A DNA stretch of 9,162 bases, taken from assembly GCF_946885725.1 (NCBI RefSeq), contig NZ_CAMPGZ010000170.1, forward strand, positions 1 to 9,162. Reading direction: 5' to 3'. The notes under the pieces were generated by a model. That model saw only the letters and a list, made by a program, of their open reading frames with translations. It did no database searches and had not been told where the DNA came from. Origin of the DNA: an uncultured Nocardioides sp. GTDB lineage: Bacteria > Actinomycetota > Actinomycetes > Propionibacteriales > Nocardioidaceae. A program made the translations under genes and the position numbers. This document shows, one piece after another, positions 6,807-9,162 of the stretch (position 1 is its first letter; each line of letters starts with the position of its first letter).

Positions 6807-7156
6807 CGTCCCTGCTCCCTCTCGTCCCTCGTGCTGTTGTCTTCGCGCTCGTCCATGCGGTCCAGGTGCGCCTCGAGGTCGTCGAGCCGGTCGGCCCAGA
6901 ACCTCCGGTACGGCGCCAGCCACACGTCCAGCTCGCGGAGCGGCTCGGGCCGCAGCGTGTACACCCGGCGCCGGCCCTCCGCCCGCGCCCACACCAGCCC
7001 GACGTCGGTCAGCGCGCGCAGGTGCTTCGAGACGTTCGGCTGCGCGACGCCGAGCGCGGCCACCAAGTCGTTCACCGGCCGCTCGCGCTGGCGCAGCAGG
7101 TCGAGGATCCGCCGCCGGGTCGGGTCCGCCACCGCGTCGTACAACGTCCCGCTCAC
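6803..7156 (-). CDS. ArsR-family winged-helix repressor (SRPBCC-linked type)
   Basis: A small dimeric DNA-binding repressor of 117 residues from the chosen GTG. Residues 6-72 form the ArsR winged helix: YDAVADPTRRRILDLL, the helix-turn-helix LVAALGVAQPNVSKHLRALTDVGLV (31-55) and the wing RAEGRRRVYTL. The C-terminal part holds a helix (WLAPYRRFWADRLDDLEAHLDRM) and a charged tail. There is no cysteine, so the metalloid- and metal-sensing site of classical ArsR/SmtB proteins is absent. This fits the subgroup that is co-transcribed with SRPBCC proteins. An ATG at 7183 in frame would add nine residues, but the -10 element at 7163-7168 and the operator lie inside that extension. The GTG sits six bases after the -10 and is therefore preferred as a leaderless start. 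The gene is probably autoregulated through the inverted repeat upstream. Confidence 0.93.
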   Translation of the reverse strand: MSGTLYDAVADPTRRRILDLLRQRERPVNDLVAALGVAQPNVSKHLRALTDVGLVWARAEGRRRVYTLRPEPLRELDVWLAPYRRFWADRLDDLEAHLDRMDEREDNSTRDEREQGR

Positions 7157-7162
7157 GTCACC

Positions 7163-7193
7163 AACATATGCCTCATCCGGCATGTGTCGTCAA
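7163..7193 (-). promoter_or_regulatory. arsR promoter with embedded inverted-repeat operator
   Basis: On the minus strand TTGACG (7188-7193) is a good -35, and TATGTT (7163-7168) fits the TAnnnT -10 with a 19-base spacer; reading CATATG as the -10 gives 17. The spacer holds an inverted repeat with arms at 7164-7172 and 7179-7187, matching at 8 of 9 positions (ACATGCC...GGCATAT on the minus strand) around six bases. The operator therefore covers the whole RNA polymerase contact region, as expected for ArsR autorepression. Transcription would begin at or next to the GTG of arsR. Confidence 0.68.
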
Positions 7194-7216
7194 GAGCCGG
7201 GCGTCGATTGGTCACG

Positions 7217-7265
7217 AACCGCACGCCGCAACGCCGGGATGTTGCGGTTGGGGACCAAACCGCAA
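7217..7265. promoter_or_regulatory. Cluster of nested inverted repeats in the arsR/etfD divergent spacer
   Basis: Four related segments lie within 49 bases: AACCGCA (7217-7223), CCGCAAC (7226-7232), GTTGCGGTT (7241-7249) and AACCGCAA (7258-7265). The central segment pairs exactly with CCGCAAC (7 bp, 8-base loop) and exactly with AACCGCAA (8 bp, 8-base loop); the two pairings exclude each other. TTGG followed by five or eight bases and AACCGCA also recurs, near 7208-7223 and 7248-7264. The cluster sits upstream of both divergent promoters, so protein binding is more likely than an RNA switch. No regulator is identified. Confidence 0.5.
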
Positions 7266-7292
7266 GCCGCGGACACCGCCGCCAACCAGAAG

Positions 7293-7309
7293 TTACCCGT
7301 TGGTAGGCT
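7293..7309 (+). promoter_or_regulatory. Candidate etfD promoter -10 overlapped by an inverted repeat
   Basis: TAGGCT at 7304-7309 fits the TAnnnT -10 pattern and would start transcription near 7316, giving a leader of about 75 bases. TACC (7294-7297) and GGTA (7302-7305) form a short inverted repeat around CGTT that runs into the -10, a common layout for a repressor site. No clear -35 is seen. Apart from the nested repeats and this site, the spacer holds nothing else I recognise. Confidence 0.35.
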
Positions 7310-7378
7310 CGGCGCCCGCCATGTGACCCTGACCGCAGACGCGACCGGGAGCCGGGACTAGGCTCAGCCGACGTCCGC

Positions 7379-7390
7379 AGAGGAGACTTG
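7379..7390 (+). promoter_or_regulatory. etfD: Ribosome-binding site of etfD
   Basis: AGAGGAGA lies five bases before the ATG at 7391. It is the strongest Shine-Dalgarno sequence in the window and it fixes the start. It contrasts with the apparently leaderless GNAT and arsR genes nearby. Confidence 0.8.
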
Positions 7391-9162
7391 ATGCAGATCT
7401 TCGCCATCGTGGTGTCCCTGGCCATCACCGCCGTGGGCATCGCCCTGTTCGTGAAGGCGATCCGCCACATCATCGCGGTGGTCAAGCTGGGCCAGCCGAC
7501 CGCGCCGCGCACCAACGACCCGAAGGCGCGCACGGTCACGCTCCTCAAGGAGACGCTCGGCCACACCAGGATGCTGCAGTGGACCGCGGTCGGCATCGGC
7601 CACTGGTTCGTCTTCATCGGCTTCGGCCTGCTCTTCTTCACGCTGCTGACGGCGTTCGGCCAGCTCTTCGACGCCCACTTCGCGCTGCCGCTGATCGGGC
7701 ACTTCTTCCTCTACGAGTGGGTCACCGAGCTCGTCACCTGGGCGATGCTCGTCGCGATCGTCGCGTTCATCGGCTACCGGGCGAGCCGGCCCAAGGAGCG
7801 CACCCGCGGCACCGCCGGCCGGTTCTACGGCTCGACGATGTGGCAGGGCTACTTCGTCGAGCTCGTGATCCTCGGCGTCGGACTGTGCATCGTGACGCTG
7901 CGCGGCCTCGAGTACGCCCTGCTCGACGCGACCGGCGACGACCGCGGTACGGCGTTCCACTTCCCGCTCACGTTCTGGCTGGGCGAGGCCTTCGGCGGGA
8001 TGTCGACGTCGGCGATCGAGAACGCCATCTACCTCGTGGCGATGCTCAAGATCGTCATCTCGTTCACGTGGATGATCGTGCTGTCGCTGAACACCACGAT
8101 GGGCGTTGCCTGGCACCGGTTCACGGCGTTCTTCAACATCTTCTTCAAGCGCAGGGCCGACGGCGGTACGTCGCTCGGCGGGCTCCAGCCGATGCTCGTC
8201 GACGGCAAGCCGATCGACTTCGAGAACATCGACGAGCTGGACGAGGACGCCCCGATGGGCGTCGGCAAGATCGAGGACTTCGCCTGGAAGGGCATCCTCG
8301 ACTTCACGTCCTGCACCGAGTGCGGCCGTTGCCAGTCGCAGTGCCCGGCCTGGAACACCGACAAGCCGCTCTCCCCCAAGCTGCTCATCACCAACCTCCG
8401 CGACCACGCCTACGCCAAGGCGCCGTACCTCCTCGCCGACCCCGACGAGCGCGACAACCTGCCCGAGGCGGTCAAGGCCGAGGCCGAGCGCGAGCTCGTC
8501 GGCGCGACCGAGGGCGACCCGACCCTGCCGAGCGGCGGCGCGGTGATCGACCCCGACGTGCTGTGGTCATGTACGTCGTGCGGCGCGTGCGTCCAGCAGT
8601 GCCCGGTCGACATCGAGCACGTCGACCACATCGTCGACATGCGCCGCTACCAGGTGCTGATCGAGTCGAGCTTCCCGTCCGAGCTCAACGGCCTGTTCAA
8701 GGGGCTGGAGAACAAGGGCAACCCGTGGAACATGTCGCCCAACGCGCGCATGGACTGGGCCAAGGACCTCGACTTCGAGGTCAAGCAGGTCGGCGTCGAC
8801 GTCGAGGACCTCGACGAGGTCGAGTGGCTGTTCTGGGTCGGCTGCGCCGGCGCCTACGAGGACCGCGCCAAGAAGACCACCCGCGCGGTCGCCGAGCTGC
8901 TCACCACCGCGGGCGTCTCGTTCGCCGTACTCGGTGACGGCGAGACCTGCACCGGCGACCCGGCCCGCCGCGCCGGCAACGAGTTCGTCTTCCAGCAGCT
9001 CGCGATGCAGAACGCCGAGGTGTTCAAGGAGACCAAGGTCAAGAAGGTCGTCTCCACCTGCGCGCACTGCTTCAACACGCTGAAGAACGAGTACTCCCAG
9101 TTCGGCGTCGAGCTCGAGGTCGTGCACCACACCCAGCTGCTCAACCGCCTCGTGCGCGAGGG
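7391..9162 (+). CDS. etfD: Membrane Fe-S oxidoreductase, EtfD / HdrD-like (3' end beyond the window)
   Basis: A membrane-bound electron carrier. Mycobacterial relatives (EtfD, Rv0338c) pass electrons from electron-transfer flavoprotein to menaquinone during fatty-acid beta-oxidation. The first 590 residues are present. Five predicted membrane helices lie at about 3-23, 64-88, 107-129, 154-176 and 211-234, with histidines (for example His71 and His104) that could bind heme as in NarI-like domains. Two [4Fe-4S] motifs follow: Cys308, 311, 314, 318 (CTECGRCQSQCP) and Cys394, 397, 400, 404 (CTSCGACVQQCP). Then comes the first cysteine-rich HdrD-type domain, with Cys485 in VGCAG, Cys520 in TCTGDPARR, and Cys557 and Cys560 in CAHC. 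The usual CCG reads CTG here, which I believe is common in this subfamily. A strong ribosome-binding site precedes the ATG. The C-terminal half is missing only because of the window edge. Other HdrD-like oxidoreductases share this layout, so the exact partner is inference. Confidence 0.9.
   Translation, partial: MQIFAIVVSLAITAVGIALFVKAIRHIIAVVKLGQPTAPRTNDPKARTVTLLKETLGHTRMLQWTAVGIGHWFVFIGFGLLFFTLLTAFGQLFDAHFALPLIGHFFLYEWVTELVTWAMLVAIVAFIGYRASRPKERTRGTAGRFYGSTMWQGYFVELVILGVGLCIVTLRGLEYALLDATGDDRGTAFHFPLTFWLGEAFGGMSTSAIENAIYLVAMLKIVISFTWMIVLSLNTTMGVAWHRFTAFFNIFFKRRADGGTSLGGLQPMLVDGKPIDFENIDELDEDAPMGVGKIEDFAWKGILDFTSCTECGRCQSQCPAWNTDKPLSPKLLITNLRDHAYAKAPYLLADPDERDNLPEAVKAEAERELVGATEGDPTLPSGGAVIDPDVLWSCTSCGACVQQCPVDIEHVDHIVDMRRYQVLIESSFPSELNGLFKGLENKGNPWNMSPNARMDWAKDLDFEVKQVGVDVEDLDEVEWLFWVGCAGAYEDRAKKTTRAVAELLTTAGVSFAVLGDGETCTGDPARRAGNEFVFQQLAMQNAEVFKETKVKKVVSTCAHCFNTLKNEYSQFGVELEVVHHTQLLNRLVRE

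Noticed and set aside
6803..7156. The ArsR protein as an arsenic or metal sensor
   Set aside because: It has no cysteine, and its partner is an SRPBCC protein rather than an arsenic pump or reductase.
7579..8937. A 452-codon plus-strand frame inside the Fe-S oxidoreductase gene, as a possible frameshift or separate gene
   Set aside because: The main frame from 7391 is uninterrupted to the window end and carries all helices and cysteine motifs. The other frame is an Arg/Ala-rich shadow.
8948..8956. CTG in place of CCG in the first cysteine-rich domain of the Fe-S oxidoreductase, as a possible loss of function
   Set aside because: The remaining cysteines and spacing are intact, and the TCTGDPARR form appears to be usual in this subfamily.

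Overview
The window is very GC-rich, with third codon positions almost always G or C. It uses GTG starts, ATGA/GTGA stop-start overlaps and apparently leaderless genes. This points to a high-GC actinobacterium, and the protein types resemble a Nocardioides-like member of the Propionibacteriales (inference; no species call is possible from this window).

Left part (1-2068): the histidine-utilisation genes hutH (histidine ammonia-lyase, complete) and hutU (urocanate hydratase, N-terminal 120 residues only) run leftwards as a coupled pair with a 4-base overlap. They catalyse the first two steps of histidine breakdown: histidine to urocanate to imidazolone propionate. A short dispersed repeat occurs as a degenerate-plus-perfect tandem at the hutU start and as one degenerate and two perfect copies at the hutH start. 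It is read in different frames in the two genes and gives each protein a low-complexity N-terminal extension.

Middle left (2036-3696): divergent from hutH is a two-gene unit, a tandem-domain GNAT acetyltransferase overlapping an IclR-family regulator. An exact 16-bp palindrome lies in the 87-bp divergent spacer. The regulator is a good candidate for the local hut regulator, because an IclR-type HutR controls hut genes in Corynebacterium.

Centre (3697-6301): a large exported protein of 853 residues combines a predicted beta-trefoil-like domain with a metal-dependent amidohydrolase / M19 dipeptidase-like barrel. A 14-bp inverted repeat immediately upstream matches the known KstR operator pattern but could also serve an IclR protein.

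Right centre (6285-7193): an ArsR-type repressor and an AHSA1/SRPBCC-domain protein form a leftward coupled pair. Their promoter carries an inverted repeat between -35 and -10 and seems to produce a leaderless mRNA. The SRPBCC gene overlaps the tail of the central gene by 17 bp in convergent orientation.

Right end (7194-9162): a 234-bp divergent spacer contains nested inverted repeats and a candidate promoter. It is followed by a membrane-anchored Fe-S oxidoreductase of the EtfD / HdrD-like family, cut off by the window edge.

No tRNA, rRNA, CRISPR array or insertion sequence was seen. The content is mostly metabolic and chromosomal. The main curiosities are the repeat colonisation of the hut gene starts, several well-formed unassigned operators, and the exported M19-like protein. 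I did not find convincing evidence of an undescribed multi-gene system.
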